A stretch of 6,158 bases of DNA from NCBI GenBank assembly GCA_900313475.1, contig OMRJ01000296.1, positions 1 to 6,158 on the forward strand. The letters are read 5' to 3'. A program made the position numbers and the translations under genes. Under the pieces are notes generated by a model that worked only from the letters and a program-made list of their open reading frames with translations, ran no database searches and was not told the DNA's origin. The DNA is from an uncultured Eubacteriales bacterium (GTDB lineage Bacteria; Bacillota; Clostridia; Oscillospirales; Acutalibacteraceae). Every line of letters begins with the position of its first letter. Position 1 is the stretch's first letter. This document shows positions 5,310-6,158 of this stretch, piece after piece.

Positions 5310-6158
5310 ATGGAATTTAAACATATCCCCGTGCTTTTCAGCGAGACAATTGAATCACTCAATATAAAACCGGACGGCACCTATGCGGACTGCACCGCAG
5401 GCGGCGGCGGACACTCGGCGGCGATTGCGGAGCGTCTCGGAGAAAACGGACGTCTGATAGCGATTGATCGCGACCCGGATTCCGTTGAAAACCTGAAGCG
5501 AAAATTTGCGGACAAAAAATGCGTTACGGTTGTCAACAGTAATTTTTCGGAGATTAAAAGTATTGCGTCGTCTCTCGGTATTGACGGATTCGACGGGATA
5601 ACGGCGGATCTCGGAGTCAGCTCCTATCAGCTTGACACGGCGGAGCGCGGTTTCTCGTTCCACGCCGACGCGCCTCTCGACATGCGAATGAGCAAAACGG
5701 GACTGTCGGCAGCGGATGTTGTCAACACATATTCCGAAAAAGACCTGATGCGAGTGCTTACGGTTTACGGCGAGGAAAAATTCGCAAAGAGCATTGCCCG
5801 TCATATTGTATCCGATCGTGAAAAAAAACCGTTTGAGACAACGCTTGAATTGGCTGAAACGGTGAAAAAGGCAATACCCGCACGGGCGAGACGTGATGGC
5901 GGACACCCCGCAAGACGTACCTTTCAGGCAATTCGTATCGAAGTAAACGGAGAGATAGAGCTGCTGCCGGCGGCACTTTCGGATATGTTTGATACACTTA
6001 AGGTCGGCGGTGTGTTGTCGGTGATAACGTTTCATTCGCTTGAAGACAGAGCTGTGAAAAATGCGTTCAGGGAGTTTACTCAGGGCTGTACATGTCCGAG
6101 GGAATTTCCCGTGTGTGTTTGCGGAAAAACGCCCCGCGGAAAACTGCAATTCAAATCG
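5310..6158 (+). CDS. rsmH: 16S rRNA (cytosine-1402 N4)-methyltransferase RsmH, 3' end outside window
   Basis: RsmH (formerly MraW) uses S-adenosylmethionine to methylate N4 of C1402 in the ribosomal P site. The window holds 283 residues of about 310. The SAM site shows DCTAGGGGHS (27-36) and IDRDP (52-56). Next come DLGVSSYQLD (100-109) and RGFSFHADAPLDMRM. The family signatures TFQAIRIEVN (204-213) and TFHSLEDR are also present. Near the cut end is the cysteine cluster CTC-N6-CVC (Cys260, 262, 269, 271), normal in the family. The ATG has AGGGG (5298-5302) 7 bases upstream, starting in the last base of the mraZ stop codon. The gene is certainly cotranscribed with mraZ from the promoter at 4746-4774 and keeps the standard mraZ-rsmH order that opens the dcw cluster. 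Nothing is missing in the visible part. Confidence 0.98.
   Translation, partial: MEFKHIPVLFSETIESLNIKPDGTYADCTAGGGGHSAAIAERLGENGRLIAIDRDPDSVENLKRKFADKKCVTVVNSNFSEIKSIASSLGIDGFDGITADLGVSSYQLDTAERGFSFHADAPLDMRMSKTGLSAADVVNTYSEKDLMRVLTVYGEEKFAKSIARHIVSDREKKPFETTLELAETVKKAIPARARRDGGHPARRTFQAIRIEVNGEIELLPAALSDMFDTLKVGGVLSVITFHSLEDRAVKNAFREFTQGCTCPREFPVCVCGKTPRGKLQFKS

Noticed and set aside
5355..6149. Minus-strand 264-codon open frame opposite rsmH
   Set aside because: It lies wholly antisense to a clearly conserved rsmH and gives a Cys/Arg-rich product without motifs. No promoter or ribosome site was found.

Overview
The window looks like chromosomal DNA of a Bacillota bacterium, probably a member of the Clostridia. 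The evidence is consensus purine-rich Shine-Dalgarno sites, consensus housekeeping promoters with 17-base spacers, ARG-box operators of the ArgR/AhrC type, and the mraZ-rsmH start of a division and cell-wall cluster. The placement is an inference from style; there is no rRNA or other strong taxonomic marker here, and I do not name a genus.

Left half, minus strand (1-3946): an arginine-biosynthesis operon argF-carA-carB. A perfect TTGACA-17-TATAAT promoter is followed by two ARG-box-like operators exactly 3 bp apart. Next come ornithine carbamoyltransferase (GTG start at 3864), the small glutamine-hydrolysing subunit of carbamoyl phosphate synthetase, and the first 600 residues of the large subunit, which runs off the left edge. 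The junctions overlap (ATGA and TAATG). CarAB makes carbamoyl phosphate from glutamine, bicarbonate and ATP, and ArgF joins it to ornithine to give citrulline. The operon therefore supplies two consecutive steps under arginine repression.

Centre (3947-4875): a mostly non-coding stretch holding one tiny minus-strand gene, a 59-residue lipoprotein with a signal peptide, a lipobox Cys21 and a repetitive Ala/Thr/Glu tail. It has its own promoter, a roughly 110-base structured leader, and an intrinsic terminator that separates it from argF. Between its promoter and the mra promoter lie about 260 bases with several short inverted repeats, including two TTACA-N4-TGTAA dyads, but no convincing conserved gene.

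Right part, plus strand (4746-6158): the start of the dcw cluster. A TTGATT-17-TATAAT promoter overlaps three TGNNN direct repeats at 10-bp period, which fit MraZ autoregulatory sites. mraZ (140 residues, with an atypical first DNA-binding motif) and rsmH (16S rRNA C1402 N4-methyltransferase, cut by the right edge) follow, 11 bases apart.

I see no wholly new system. The genes are mostly ordinary housekeeping. The less ordinary points are the orphan mini-lipoprotein with its leader, the dyad-rich divergent intergenic region, and the well-defined regulatory architecture of both operons.
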